A program made the translations under genes and the position numbers. This document shows, in pieces, positions 13,997 to 22,874 of a stretch of DNA of 64,000 nt. The stretch spans positions 1 through 64,000 of the forward strand of contig DATMGD010000034.1 of the NCBI GenBank assembly GCA_035555855.1, written 5' to 3'. Below the pieces are notes generated by a model, which worked only from the letters and a program-made list of their open reading frames with translations, did no database searches and was not told where the DNA came from. This stretch comes from Palsa-892 sp035555855. Lineage in GTDB: Bacteria; Pseudomonadota; Alphaproteobacteria; Rhizobiales; Xanthobacteraceae. Every line of letters starts with the position of its first letter. The first letter of the stretch is position 1.

Positions 13997-16276
13997 CTAT
14001 AATGAAAGAGAGATACCGGACTTCTCCGCGAAGTCCGTGAGCTTTTCGCGAATTTGCAGCTTGCCGCGCGTATCCGCAAGCAGCGGCTCGATGAATTTCG
14101 CCGCCGCGCGCGCATCCGTGCTCAGGATCATGGCCTTTACCGGGCCCATCGCCGAAGGCGAGAGCGAAAGCCGCCGGAAACCGATGGCGATCAGCGCCAG
14201 CGCCTCGAGGGGTTTTGAAGCCAGCTCGCCGCAAAGCGCAACCGGCTTGTTGTGCGCCTTGCCGGCATCGACGATCTGCTTGAGCGCGCGTAGCACCGGC
14301 GCTGAGATCGGATCGAAACGGCTGGCGACCCGCGCATTGCCGCGGTCGGCCGCGAACATGAACTGTACGAGGTCGTTCGAGCCGACCGACAGAAAATCGA
14401 CGCGCTCGAGAATTTCGTCGAGCGCGAACAGGAGCGAAGGCACCTCGACCATCGCTCCGACCTGAATCGTTTCGGGCAGATCGCGCCGATGGCGGCGGAG
14501 ATGTGTCAACTCGCGCTCGAGCAGCACCTTGGCCTGATCGAACTCGGCGACATTGGCGATCATCGGAAACATGATGCGCAATTCGCGGCCCGCCGTCGCC
14601 TGCAAGAGCGCCCGGAATTGCGTGCGCAGGAGCCCCGGCCGGTCGAGGCTCAAGCGGATGGCCCGCCAGCCGAGCGCCGGGTTTTCTTCTTCAAGGCTAC
14701 GCATATAGGGCAGCACTTTATCGCCGCCGATATCGAGCGAGCGGAATGTCACCGGCCTGCCTTCCGCCGCATCGATGACGGACTTGTAGAATTCCGTCTG
14801 CACCGCCGCGCGCGGCAAAGTCGACGCCACCATAAACTGCAATTCGGTGCGGAAAAGGCCGATGCCTTCGGCGCCGGTCTCGGCGACATGCGGCAGATCG
14901 ACGAGAAGCCCGGCGTTGACCAGCATCGTCACCCGCTCGCCGTCCTTGGTGACGGAGGGCTTGTCGCGCAACTCGGCATATTGCGCCTGACGTCGCGCGC
15001 GCAGGCGGACCTTTTCGCCATAGGCGCGCTGCAAATCCGGCATCGGCCGCAAGTGCATCTCGCCGCTGTCGCCATCGACGATGATCGCATCGCCCTGATC
15101 GGCAAGGCCCGCGGCATTGGCGATCTCGCTGAGCGCCGGAATGCCGAGCGCGCGGGCGACGATCGCGACGTGGCTCGTCGGCCCGCCCTCTTCGAGCACG
15201 ACGCCCCTAAGTTTTGTCCGATCGTAGTCCAAGAGCGCCGCCGGACTCATATTGCGCGCGACGAGAACGGCGTTCTCGGGCAATTCCATCTTTTCGTGAT
15301 GGCCGTCGAGCTTGACGAGTTCGCGCATCAGGCGGTTCGCGAGATCCTCAAGGTCATGAAAGTGATCGCGCAAGTAAGGATCGGTCTGCCGCAGCATGCG
15401 CGCGCGGGTGTCGGATTGAATGCGCTCGACCGCGGCTTCCGCGGTCAGGCCCGTCGCGACCGCCTCGTGCAGCTTATGCAGCCAGCCGCGGTCATGCGCG
15501 AACATGCGGTAGGTTTCCATGACGTCGCGATGTTCGCCGGCACGCGCAAGGCCCTCTTCTTCCAGCATCGCATCGATCGAAGCGCGCAGCTTGTCGATCG
15601 CAAGATCGAGCCGCTGCTCCTCGCTCTGCGCATCGTCGGCGATGAAGTTCTTCACGACGACGCGCGGCTCGTGCAGCACGACATGCCCGAGCGCGATACC
15701 TTCCGACAGCACCAGGCCCTTGATGTTGACGGGACGGCGGACAGCAGGCTCCGCGCCGGGCTTGGCGAGCGACGTGAGCTCGCCCGACGCGATCATCTCG
15801 GCGAGCACCATCGCCGTCGTCTGCAGCGCCTCCATCTCCTCTTCGCTGTAGGTGCGCCGCGCACGGTTCTGCACCACGAGCACGCCGAGCGTGTTGCCGG
15901 CCCGCAGGATCGGCACGCCGAGGAACGACTGGTAAATTTCTTCGCCGGTTTCGGGCTTGTAGGAGAACGCCGGATGCGCCTGCGCGTTCGGGAGATTAAG
16001 AGCCTCGGCCTCCTGCGCGACGAGGCCGACGAGACCCTCGCCGGCATCGAGCACCGTGATGTGGACCGCCTCGCGGGAGAGACCCTCGGTGGCGTAAAGC
16101 TCGAGGCTGCCGTCAACGCGCAGCACGTAAACCGAACAGACCTCCGCCACCATGTTGGCGGCGATCATCACGACGATCTTGTCGAGCCGTTCCTGCGCAC
16201 TGACCGGCTCCGCCATCACCTCGCGGAGACGTCTCAGCAATACGCGCGGTCCGCCGAGCGCGCCACGTTTGGGCAT
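13997..16276 (-). CDS. ptsP: Phosphoenolpyruvate-protein phosphotransferase PtsP (EI-Ntr)
   Basis: First enzyme of the nitrogen-type phosphotransferase system. It takes phosphate from PEP and passes it to NPr and then EIIA-Ntr, a regulatory relay tied to nitrogen status and potassium. 759 residues. An N-terminal GAF domain (about 15-165) marks EI-Ntr rather than sugar EI. It is followed by the PEP-utilising domain with the phospho-accepting histidine in GGPTSHVAIVARA (H369) and the C-terminal PEP-binding barrel (SVGSNDLVQ). The partners NPr and EIIA-Ntr are not in this window. It lies 80 bases after lysC and just before prfA. Confidence 0.95.
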   Translation of the reverse strand: MPKRGALGGPRVLLRRLREVMAEPVSAQERLDKIVVMIAANMVAEVCSVYVLRVDGSLELYATEGLSREAVHITVLDAGEGLVGLVAQEAEALNLPNAQAHPAFSYKPETGEEIYQSFLGVPILRAGNTLGVLVVQNRARRTYSEEEMEALQTTAMVLAEMIASGELTSLAKPGAEPAVRRPVNIKGLVLSEGIALGHVVLHEPRVVVKNFIADDAQSEEQRLDLAIDKLRASIDAMLEEEGLARAGEHRDVMETYRMFAHDRGWLHKLHEAVATGLTAEAAVERIQSDTRARMLRQTDPYLRDHFHDLEDLANRLMRELVKLDGHHEKMELPENAVLVARNMSPAALLDYDRTKLRGVVLEEGGPTSHVAIVARALGIPALSEIANAAGLADQGDAIIVDGDSGEMHLRPMPDLQRAYGEKVRLRARRQAQYAELRDKPSVTKDGERVTMLVNAGLLVDLPHVAETGAEGIGLFRTELQFMVASTLPRAAVQTEFYKSVIDAAEGRPVTFRSLDIGGDKVLPYMRSLEEENPALGWRAIRLSLDRPGLLRTQFRALLQATAGRELRIMFPMIANVAEFDQAKVLLERELTHLRRHRRDLPETIQVGAMVEVPSLLFALDEILERVDFLSVGSNDLVQFMFAADRGNARVASRFDPISAPVLRALKQIVDAGKAHNKPVALCGELASKPLEALALIAIGFRRLSLSPSAMGPVKAMILSTDARAAAKFIEPLLADTRGKLQIREKLTDFAEKSGISLSL

Positions 16277-16356
16277 CGGCTATTCCTTCCCGGTGCCGCG
16301 CGGCCCGGCTGGAGGTTGCGAAAACGCGGGTTGCGGCGCCGCGCTAACTCTAAACG

Positions 16357-17610
16357 CTATCGGTCGAGTCCGTATAGCGAATGCAAAGTCCGGACCGCAA
16401 GTTCGGTGTAGGCGGCGTCGATCAGGATCGAAATCTTGATTTCGGACGTGGAAATCGCGCGAATATTGATGCCTTTCGCCGCCAGCGCCTTGAACGCGCT
16501 CGCAGCAACGCCGGCATGGGTCCGCATCCCGACGCCGATGACCGAAACCTTCACGACATCGTTGGCGCCTTCCATCGACTTGAAGCCGATCTCGGGCTTG
16601 GCCTTTTCGAGGATCGTGCGCGCCCGCTCGTAATCGACGTTCGGCACGGTAAAGGTGATGTCGGTGAAGCCGTCGGCCGAGATGTTCTGGACGATCATAT
16701 CGACGTTGATATTGCCGTCGGCGAGCGGACCGAACAGCGCCGCGGCGATGCCCGGCTTGTCGGCAAGCCGCCGGATCGAGATCTGCGCTTCGTCCTTGGA
16801 GAAGGCGATGCCGGTGACAACCTGGTTTTCCACAATCTCCTCCTCGTCGCAAATGAGCGTTCCGACCGGCTGGCCATGCTTGTCGAGTTTCAGGTTCGCC
16901 GGATCGTCGAAGCTCGAACGCACCATGACGCGAACCTTGTTCTGCATGGCGTATTCGACCGAGCGCACTTGAAGCACCTTGGCGCCCAAGGATGCCATCT
17001 CGAGCATTTCCTCGAACGCAACCTTGTCGAGCCGCTTTGCCTTTTCGACGACGTTCGGATCGGTCGTATAGACGCCGTCTACGTCGGTGTAGATGTCGCA
17101 GCGCCCGGCGCCGATGCCGGCGGCGACCGCCACCGCACTCGTGTCGGAGCCGCCGCGGCCGAAGGTCGTGACGCGACCTGTTTCCTTGTGAATGCCCTGG
17201 AAGCCGGCGATCACCGCGACCTCGCGGCGCTCTTTGAATCGCTTGACGATGTCGTCGCCCTGCACGCCGAGAATATGGGCGGCCGCATGCGAACCATCGG
17301 AATAGATCGGGACCTGCCAGCCCTGCCAGGAGCGCGCGGTAACGCCCATCTCCTGCAGCACGATCGCGAGCAACCCAGCCGTGACCTGCTCGCCCGAGGA
17401 GACGACGACATCGTATTCGCGCGCGTCATGCAGCACCGATGCCTCGCGGCACCAGGCGACGAGCTTGTTGGTCGTCCCGGCCATGGCCGAAACGACGACG
17501 GCAACGTCGTTCCCCGCGTCCCACTCGCGCTTCACGTGGCGGGCGACGTTACGGATACGCTCGATATCGGCGACGGATGTGCCGCCGAATTTCATCACTA
17601 ACCGGGCCAT
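16357..17610 (-). CDS. lysC: Aspartate kinase
   Basis: Phosphorylates aspartate, the first step toward lysine, threonine, methionine and diaminopimelate. 417 residues. The start MARLVMKFGGTSVAD carries the kinase signature KFGGTSV. The amino-acid kinase domain runs to about 245 (GRGGSDTSAVAVA for nucleotide/substrate binding), followed by two ACT domains (about 265-410) that bind the inhibitor lysine and/or threonine. It has the monofunctional class length, with no homoserine dehydrogenase fused. Divergent from ubiG. Confidence 0.96.
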   Translation of the reverse strand: MARLVMKFGGTSVADIERIRNVARHVKREWDAGNDVAVVVSAMAGTTNKLVAWCREASVLHDAREYDVVVSSGEQVTAGLLAIVLQEMGVTARSWQGWQVPIYSDGSHAAAHILGVQGDDIVKRFKERREVAVIAGFQGIHKETGRVTTFGRGGSDTSAVAVAAGIGAGRCDIYTDVDGVYTTDPNVVEKAKRLDKVAFEEMLEMASLGAKVLQVRSVEYAMQNKVRVMVRSSFDDPANLKLDKHGQPVGTLICDEEEIVENQVVTGIAFSKDEAQISIRRLADKPGIAAALFGPLADGNINVDMIVQNISADGFTDITFTVPNVDYERARTILEKAKPEIGFKSMEGANDVVKVSVIGVGMRTHAGVAASAFKALAAKGINIRAISTSEIKISILIDAAYTELAVRTLHSLYGLDR

Positions 17611-17681
17611 CTTCGGTCCTGAGGGTCCTGAAAACGGGGAGCAGCCCCGCGTAAGGCGCGGTATCCATACAGGGTGGCGCT

Positions 17682-18488
17682 ATGGCCCGCAACGCCTTCT
17701 GGCGCTATGGAATTACGGCCAGAACAAGAGCGAGCAGCTTGGTGAACGAAACTGCCCATTCCACCGTCGATCCCGCGGAGGTCGCGCGCTTTGCGGCGCT
17801 CGCCGGCGAATGGTGGGACGCGCGCGGCAAGATGGCGCCGCTACACAAATTCAATCCGGTGCGGCTCGCCTTCATCCGCGATCAGGCCTGCGCGCAGTTC
17901 GCACACGATGCGAAACGGCTCGACTGTTTGGACGGGCTGAAAGTGCTCGACATCGGCTGCGGCGGCGGCATCGTTGCTGAACCCCTTGCGAGGCTCGGCG
18001 CGAGTGTCACCGGCATTGATCCGGCCGAGGAGAATGTCGCGGCCGCAAAGCTCCACGCCGAAAAAAGCGGACTTGCCATCGACTATCGCGCAACGACCAT
18101 CGAGGCCGTCGCCGAGAAAGGCGAGATATTCGATGTCGTGGTCGCGTCCGAAGTCGTCGAGCATGTCGCCAATCTCGATCTCTTCGTCGGCTGCGCCGCG
18201 AAAGCCGTAAAGCCAGGCGGGCTCATGGTGATGACCACCATCAACCGCACGCTGAAAAGCTTTGCACTCGCCATCGTCGGCGCCGAATATGTCCTGCGCT
18301 GGCTGCCGGCCGGCACGCATGACTGGAACAAGTTCGTGACGCCTGACGAACTGGATAAAGCCATCGAAGCGCATGGCCTCAAGGTCGTCGAGGAAAGCGG
18401 CATCGTCTACGACCTTTTCCATGACCGCTGGATCGCGGGCTCCGACATGGACGTGAACTACATGCTCGCCGCCGAACGGCCCAAATGA
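17682..18488 (+). CDS. ubiG: Ubiquinone biosynthesis O-methyltransferase UbiG
   Basis: SAM-dependent methyltransferase that makes both O-methylations in ubiquinone synthesis. 268 residues from the first ATG. The SAM motif is VLDIGCGGGIVAEPLA, followed by VVASEVVEHV and the C-terminal HDWNKFVTPDEL typical of UbiG. The conserved part begins TVDPAEVARFAALAGEWWD, so a GTG at 17742 (248 residues) fits family length better; no strong ribosome site decides between them. The stop overlaps the next start in ATGA, so the DMT transporter is coupled. Confidence 0.93.
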   Translation: MARNAFWRYGITARTRASSLVNETAHSTVDPAEVARFAALAGEWWDARGKMAPLHKFNPVRLAFIRDQACAQFAHDAKRLDCLDGLKVLDIGCGGGIVAEPLARLGASVTGIDPAEENVAAAKLHAEKSGLAIDYRATTIEAVAEKGEIFDVVVASEVVEHVANLDLFVGCAAKAVKPGGLMVMTTINRTLKSFALAIVGAEYVLRWLPAGTHDWNKFVTPDELDKAIEAHGLKVVEESGIVYDLFHDRWIAGSDMDVNYMLAAERPK

Positions 18489-19378
18489 TCGCCGGCGGTT
18501 TTCTATGGGCGATCTTCACGGTGATCGCCGCCGCGGGGCAAACGGCGCGCAACGCACTGCAACGCGGGCTGACGCAAACCATCGGCACCGTCGGCGCAAC
18601 GCTCGTGCGCTTTTTGTTCGGGTTGCCGTTCGGTGTTTTGTTTCTGTTGATCGTGTGGTGGTGGACCAAGGAGCCGCTGCCGGCGCTCACCACACCCTAT
18701 CTCCTGTGGGCCTTTGCCGGCGCGGTATGCCAGATCGCCGCCACCGCTTTGATGCTGATGGCGATGAACGAGCGCTCTTTCGTCGTCACCATCGCCTACA
18801 TCAAGACCGAACCGGTGCTGGTCGCGGTCTTCGGCCTCATGTTTCTCGGCGACAAACTCACGCTCGCCAGCGCCAGCGCCATCGTCATCGCGACCATCGG
18901 CGTCATGATGATGTCGTGGACGAAAAGCGCCAACTCGCCGCCGCTGCGCCCCCTGCTCTACGGCCTCACGGCGGCAGCACTATTCGGCCTTTCAGCGGTG
19001 ACGTTCCGGGGCGCAATCCGTTCGCTCGGACTCGAAAACTTCGTGATGGCCGCGACCTTCACGCTTGCTGTTGGCCTGCTGATCCAGACCCTCTTGCTCA
19101 CCGTTTATCTCGTGCTGTTCGACCGCCGCTCGCTCTATGCGATCTTGCGCGAATGGCGGCCGTCGATCCTGGCGGGCTTTCTCGGCGCGCTCGCCTCGCA
19201 GTTCTGGTTCCTGGGCTTTTCGCTGACCAGCGCCGCCAATGTCCGCACGCTCGCGCTCGTTGAAGTCCTGTTCGCGCAATTCGTGACCAAAGGTATCGGC
19301 GAGAAAACCTCGGCCCGCGAAATCATCGGCATCTTGATGGTGGTGAGCGGAATTATCTTCCTGCTCTGGGCGCATTAG
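18485..19378 (+). CDS. DMT superfamily transporter (EamA family)
   Basis: 297-residue integral membrane protein with about ten hydrophobic helices arranged as two EamA repeats (about 5-140 and 155-297). Such proteins export small metabolites across the inner membrane; the substrate cannot be read from the sequence. The start ATG overlaps the ubiG stop by four bases. There is no link to ubiquinone beyond the operon. Confidence 0.88.
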   Translation: MIAGGFLWAIFTVIAAAGQTARNALQRGLTQTIGTVGATLVRFLFGLPFGVLFLLIVWWWTKEPLPALTTPYLLWAFAGAVCQIAATALMLMAMNERSFVVTIAYIKTEPVLVAVFGLMFLGDKLTLASASAIVIATIGVMMMSWTKSANSPPLRPLLYGLTAAALFGLSAVTFRGAIRSLGLENFVMAATFTLAVGLLIQTLLLTVYLVLFDRRSLYAILREWRPSILAGFLGALASQFWFLGFSLTSAANVRTLALVEVLFAQFVTKGIGEKTSAREIIGILMVVSGIIFLLWAH

Positions 19379-19387
19379 ATTTAGCGG

Positions 19388-19849
19388 TCAATTGCCCTTA
19401 TCCGGCAACGGCGGTAGCGCCGCGATCTCGACGCCCTCCTCAATCAGCTCGCGCACTTCCTCGGCCTTCGCTTCGCCATAGATCGAGCGCGGCTTGATCT
19501 CCTCGTAATGCATCTGTCGAGCGAGCTTCGGAAATTTGTCGCCGACATGCTCGGCATTCTTCTTCACATGCTCATGGAGCGCCTGCACGAGCTTGCGCGT
19601 CTCCCGTTCTTTTTCCGAAAGGAGCGCCACCGGCTGCTGCGCCGGTGCTTCGGCGGGAGCGGCGCTCTTGCCCCGCTTGCGTTTCGTCGCCGCGATCTGC
19701 GGCGCCATGATCGCTTTTGCAACCTTGGTGGAATCGCAGACCGGGCACGCGACGAGGCCGCGCTTCAACTGTCCGTCGCTGGCTTTCGAATTTTGAAACC
19801 AGCTTTCGAACGTGTGGCCCTTGTCGCAAACGAGGCTGTAGCGGATCAC
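19388..19849 (-). CDS. DUF1178 family protein
   Basis: 153 residues. The start MIRYSLVCDKGHTFESWF and the second cysteine pair in ACPVCDS form a small zinc-ribbon-like unit (CDxGH and CPxC), followed by a charged helical part. The family is conserved in alpha- and betaproteobacteria with no assigned function. Its start overlaps the stop of the nitrilase-like gene by four bases, a pairing that is common for this family and suggests a joint role. Confidence 0.85.
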   Translation of the reverse strand: MIRYSLVCDKGHTFESWFQNSKASDGQLKRGLVACPVCDSTKVAKAIMAPQIAATKRKRGKSAAPAEAPAQQPVALLSEKERETRKLVQALHEHVKKNAEHVGDKFPKLARQMHYEEIKPRSIYGEAKAEEVRELIEEGVEIAALPPLPDKGN

Positions 19850-20727
19850 GATGCCTTATCCACGAGATGCAGCCGCTCGCGCGCGACCGGCACCGTCAGC
19901 TCGAAGCGGCGGCCGTGCTGTAGCGACGGGATTCGCTGGCGTGCATCTAGAACCAACGCGGGGTCGATCTCGGCCATGATGACACCGGGCTCCGTGCCGC
20001 CCTCGGCGAGCACATTGCCCCAGGGATCCACGATGAGGCTGTGGCCGTAAGTCTCGCGGCCGTTCTCGTGCTTGCCGCCTTGCGCCGCTGCGAGCACGAA
20101 ACTCCCGGTCTCGATGGCGCGGGCGCGCATCAGAATGCTCCAGTGCGCCTCGCCCGTGATTTTGGTGAAAGCTGACGGGACGGCGAGGAAATCGGCGCCC
20201 GCTTCGGCAAGCGCGCGATAAAGCGAGGGAAAGCGCAGATCATAACAGACCGTGAGGCCCATCCGGCCCCAGGGCAGCTCGGCGAGCACGGCCGTCTCGC
20301 CCGGACGATAGTTGTTCGACTCGCGATAGCTCTCGCCATCGCCCAGTTCGACATCGAACATATGGATCTTGTCGTAGCGCGCGACGATCTCGCCCTCAGG
20401 GCTGATGATGAAGCTGCGGTTCGCCGCTTTCTCCGGAGAGGCTTTGATCGCGAGCGAGCCGACATGAAAGTGAACGCTCAACTCACGCGCAAGTTCGCGG
20501 AAGGCTACGAGCGACGGATCGCTCTCTTCCTCGGTGATCGCCGAGAACAGCGCCTTGCGGTTCTGCTCCATCAGGTTCGTCATCTCGGGCGACTGGATGT
20601 AATGCGCGCCCAGGGCTTTTGCCTCGCGCGCGAGCTTTACCGCCGCGTCGATATTGGCATCGACGGTGCGACCGCTCTGCATTTGCAGCAATCCGGCGCG
20701 AAATTTTCCGCTAGAGGTCATCGGCAC
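19846..20727 (-). CDS. Carbon-nitrogen hydrolase (nitrilase superfamily)
   Basis: 293 residues. The catalytic triad is visible as Glu in SPEMTNLMEQN, Lys in DKIHMFDVEL and Cys in TVCYDLRFPSLYRAL. The sequence falls with the Nit1/NIT2-type omega-amidase and deaminated-glutathione amidase group, which repair metabolites such as deaminated glutathione or 2-oxoglutaramate. Which of these it uses is not determined. Downstream is DUF1178 (4-base overlap); upstream is comF, 26 bases away. Confidence 0.9.
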   Translation of the reverse strand: MPMTSSGKFRAGLLQMQSGRTVDANIDAAVKLAREAKALGAHYIQSPEMTNLMEQNRKALFSAITEEESDPSLVAFRELARELSVHFHVGSLAIKASPEKAANRSFIISPEGEIVARYDKIHMFDVELGDGESYRESNNYRPGETAVLAELPWGRMGLTVCYDLRFPSLYRALAEAGADFLAVPSAFTKITGEAHWSILMRARAIETGSFVLAAAQGGKHENGRETYGHSLIVDPWGNVLAEGGTEPGVIMAEIDPALVLDARQRIPSLQHGRRFELTVPVARERLHLVDKAS

Positions 20728-20753
20728 GCTCTCCTGCCGCTAATTTAGGTTCT

Positions 20754-21536
20754 TCAACTGGGCTCCACAACCCTCGCCAGAACCAGCACATCAACGCGCA
20801 ATGCGCCCGCCCGCAGGAGCGCCTTGGTGCAGGCATCCGCCGTTGCGCCCGTCGTCAGCACGTCGTCGATCAGGATCAGCTTCTTACCCTTGACGGCAAG
20901 GCGCTCTTCCTTCGGCACCTGAAACGCGCCCTGCACGTTTTCGGCACGACGCTCGCGCGGCAGGCCGAATTGCGGCTGCGTCGCCCGCGCGCGCACCAGT
21001 ACATTATCGTAGACCGCAACGCCGCTGCGTTTCGCGATCGCATGCGCGAGCGCCGACGACTGGTTGAAGCGCCGCTGCCACAGCCGCCGCCAGTGCAACG
21101 GCACCGGCACCAAGAGATCGGCGTCGGAAAGCAATTCACTTCCCGCGCGCGCCATCCATCCGGCGAGCGGCGGCACGAGATCCATCCGGTCGCCGTATTT
21201 CATCTGATGCACGAGATCGCGAACGACATCGCTGTAACGTGCCGCCGCGCGCGAGCGCGCATAGGCCGGCGGATCGGCAAGCGCCGCCGGCGAAACCAGC
21301 TCGCCCCCGTGATCGACCGGGAACGGCGTGCCGAGACGCTCGCAAAAAGGCCGTTCGATGAAACCGGCCTTGGTCCAGCAAGCCGGACAAAGCCCGCCCG
21401 CAAGGCCAATCGGCACCCGGCAGGCAAGACAGATCGGCGGCAGGAAAGTATCGGCGACGGTGCGCGTCAGCCCGCCGAACAGGCGGCCCCACCAGGCCTG
21501 CCTTTTGGGCGATTGCGCTTTCGCCAAAATCGTCAT
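20754..21536 (-). CDS. comF: ComF family protein
   Basis: 260 residues. The N-terminal zinc finger shows CLACRVPIG and LCPACW, and the C-terminal phosphoribosyltransferase fold has the PRPP loop LILIDDVLTTGATADAC. ComF homologues take part in natural transformation in competent bacteria, but the family is also widespread in species with no known competence. No other com genes are in the window. Divergent from the methyltransferase gene at 21591. Confidence 0.88.
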   Translation of the reverse strand: MTILAKAQSPKRQAWWGRLFGGLTRTVADTFLPPICLACRVPIGLAGGLCPACWTKAGFIERPFCERLGTPFPVDHGGELVSPAALADPPAYARSRAAARYSDVVRDLVHQMKYGDRMDLVPPLAGWMARAGSELLSDADLLVPVPLHWRRLWQRRFNQSSALAHAIAKRSGVAVYDNVLVRARATQPQFGLPRERRAENVQGAFQVPKEERLAVKGKKLILIDDVLTTGATADACTKALLRAGALRVDVLVLARVVEPS

Positions 21537-21590
21537 TTGTAGAGCCTACGCCGCTTCCGCAATATCGTCACGCTCAAGATCGTCACGTTC

Positions 21591-22454
21591 ATGACTGCGC
21601 CCCTGTTGTTCGACCGCAAACTGCTGCTCGCCCGCCGCGAGCGCGCGCTGCGCCTTGGCGCGGAGACGTTCCTTTTGGAGCCCGTCGCGGAAGAACTCGT
21701 CGAGCGCCTCAGTGCTGTGAAGCGAAATTTCGCGCTTGCGCTCGATCTTGGCACGCCGGGCGATACGCTCATTCGCTTGCTTAAGAGCAACAGCCAGGTC
21801 GCAGGGGTCGCGGCGAACGATCTGCTTGCAAACGATGAAGAAGCTTTTTCGCTTCCCGACGCGAAATACGATCTCGTCGTCTCGGCGCTGGCGCTGCAAT
21901 GGGTCAATGACCTCCCCGGCGCCCTGGTGCAGATCCGCCGCACATTGAAACCCGATGGGCTGCTGCTCGCGGCGCTTGTCGGCGGTGAAACACTTCATGA
22001 ATTGCGCGAGAGCTTCGCCACCGCCGAAGCTGAAATCACCGGCGGCGCAAGCCCGCGCGTCTCGCCATTCGCCGAAGTGCGCAGCTTGGGCTCGCTCCTG
22101 CAGCGCGCCGGTTACGCTCTCCCCGTCATCGACAGCGATCGCCACACCGTGCGTTACGAGACGCCGTTCAAGTTGTTTCAGGATTTGCGCCGCATGGGCG
22201 CGACCAATGCGCTCATGGAGCGCAGCCGCAAGCCGCTGACGAAAAAAATCATTGCGCGCGCGGCGGAAATCTACACTGAACGCTTTCGCGATCCCGATGG
22301 CCGCCTGCGCGCAACCTTCGACATCCTCTGGGTCGCAGGCTGGGTGCCGCATGAAAGTCAGCAAAAACCCTTGAAGCCCGGCTCGGCCAAGATGCGGCTC
22401 GCTGACGCGCTCGGCAGCACAGAAAAAACTACGGGCGAGAAGCCTGATCGCTAA
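21591..22454 (+). CDS. SAM-dependent methyltransferase, BioC/NDUFAF5-like
   Basis: 287 residues. The start (LLFDRKLLLARRERAL) and the region DLVVSALALQWVNDLPGAL are typical of the alphaproteobacterial relatives of the mitochondrial complex I factor NDUFAF5. The glycine-rich SAM motif is altered (LDLGTPGDTLIRLL lacks the normal GxGxG), which this subgroup commonly shows. NDUFAF5 hydroxylates an arginine of a complex I subunit; whether this protein does so is inference. The frame ends overlapping the convergent Nudix gene by four bases. Confidence 0.8.
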   Translation: MTAPLLFDRKLLLARRERALRLGAETFLLEPVAEELVERLSAVKRNFALALDLGTPGDTLIRLLKSNSQVAGVAANDLLANDEEAFSLPDAKYDLVVSALALQWVNDLPGALVQIRRTLKPDGLLLAALVGGETLHELRESFATAEAEITGGASPRVSPFAEVRSLGSLLQRAGYALPVIDSDRHTVRYETPFKLFQDLRRMGATNALMERSRKPLTKKIIARAAEIYTERFRDPDGRLRATFDILWVAGWVPHESQQKPLKPGSAKMRLADALGSTEKTTGEKPDR

Positions 22455-22873
22455 CGCTGCGGCGGCAAGAGTTCGATCAGCGCCGGGATGAGCGGGAGAT
22501 CAGCCGGCGGCATCGCGTAGTTGCGCAACTCGCGCGGCTTCGCCCATACGAGCTTCTGCCCTTCCTGCGCGCTCACCGTGCCCTCCCAGCGGCGGCAGAC
22601 GTAAAGCGGCATCAGAAGATGAAACGTCTCGTAAGCATGGCTCGCGAAGGTGAGCGGTGCGAGGCAGTCGGCCTTGACGGTGATGCCAAGCTCTTCGTGC
22701 AGTTCGCGAATGAGCGTCGCTTCCGGCGTCTCTCCGGGTTCGACCTTGCCGCCGGGAAATTCCCACAGACCCGCCATCGGCTTGCCCGCGGGGCGCTCGG
22801 CCAAAAGCACGCGATGATCGGCATCGATCAACGCACAGGCGGCGACGAGAACAACCTTCGCCCCCGCGCTCAC
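22451..22873 (-). CDS. mutT: Nudix hydrolase, MutT family (8-oxo-dGTP diphosphatase type)
   Basis: Hydrolyses nucleoside triphosphates of the type X-diphosphate; the MutT group clears 8-oxo-dGTP and prevents mutation. The Nudix box spans FPGGKVEPGE to RELHEELGI with all conserved glutamates. I place the start at GTG 22873 because GGAG lies 5 bases before it and the frame follows directly after the argJ stop (140 residues). An upstream ATG at 22906 would extend it by 11 residues into argJ. Substrate choice is inferred from family similarity. Confidence 0.88.
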   Translation of the reverse strand: MSAGAKVVLVAACALIDADHRVLLAERPAGKPMAGLWEFPGGKVEPGETPEATLIRELHEELGITVKADCLAPLTFASHAYETFHLLMPLYVCRRWEGTVSAQEGQKLVWAKPRELRNYAMPPADLPLIPALIELLPPQR

Positions 22874-22874
22874 T

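Noticed and set aside
13990..14115. 42-residue N-terminal extension of RF1
   Set aside because: It overlaps the end of ptsP in another frame and is absent from RF1 families; the 13989 start gives family length.
14489..16411. 640-codon open frame on the plus strand across ptsP
   Set aside because: It lies opposite ptsP, whose protein is a clear family match; the long frame is a by-product of GC-rich codon use, with an Arg/Asp/His-rich nonsense product.
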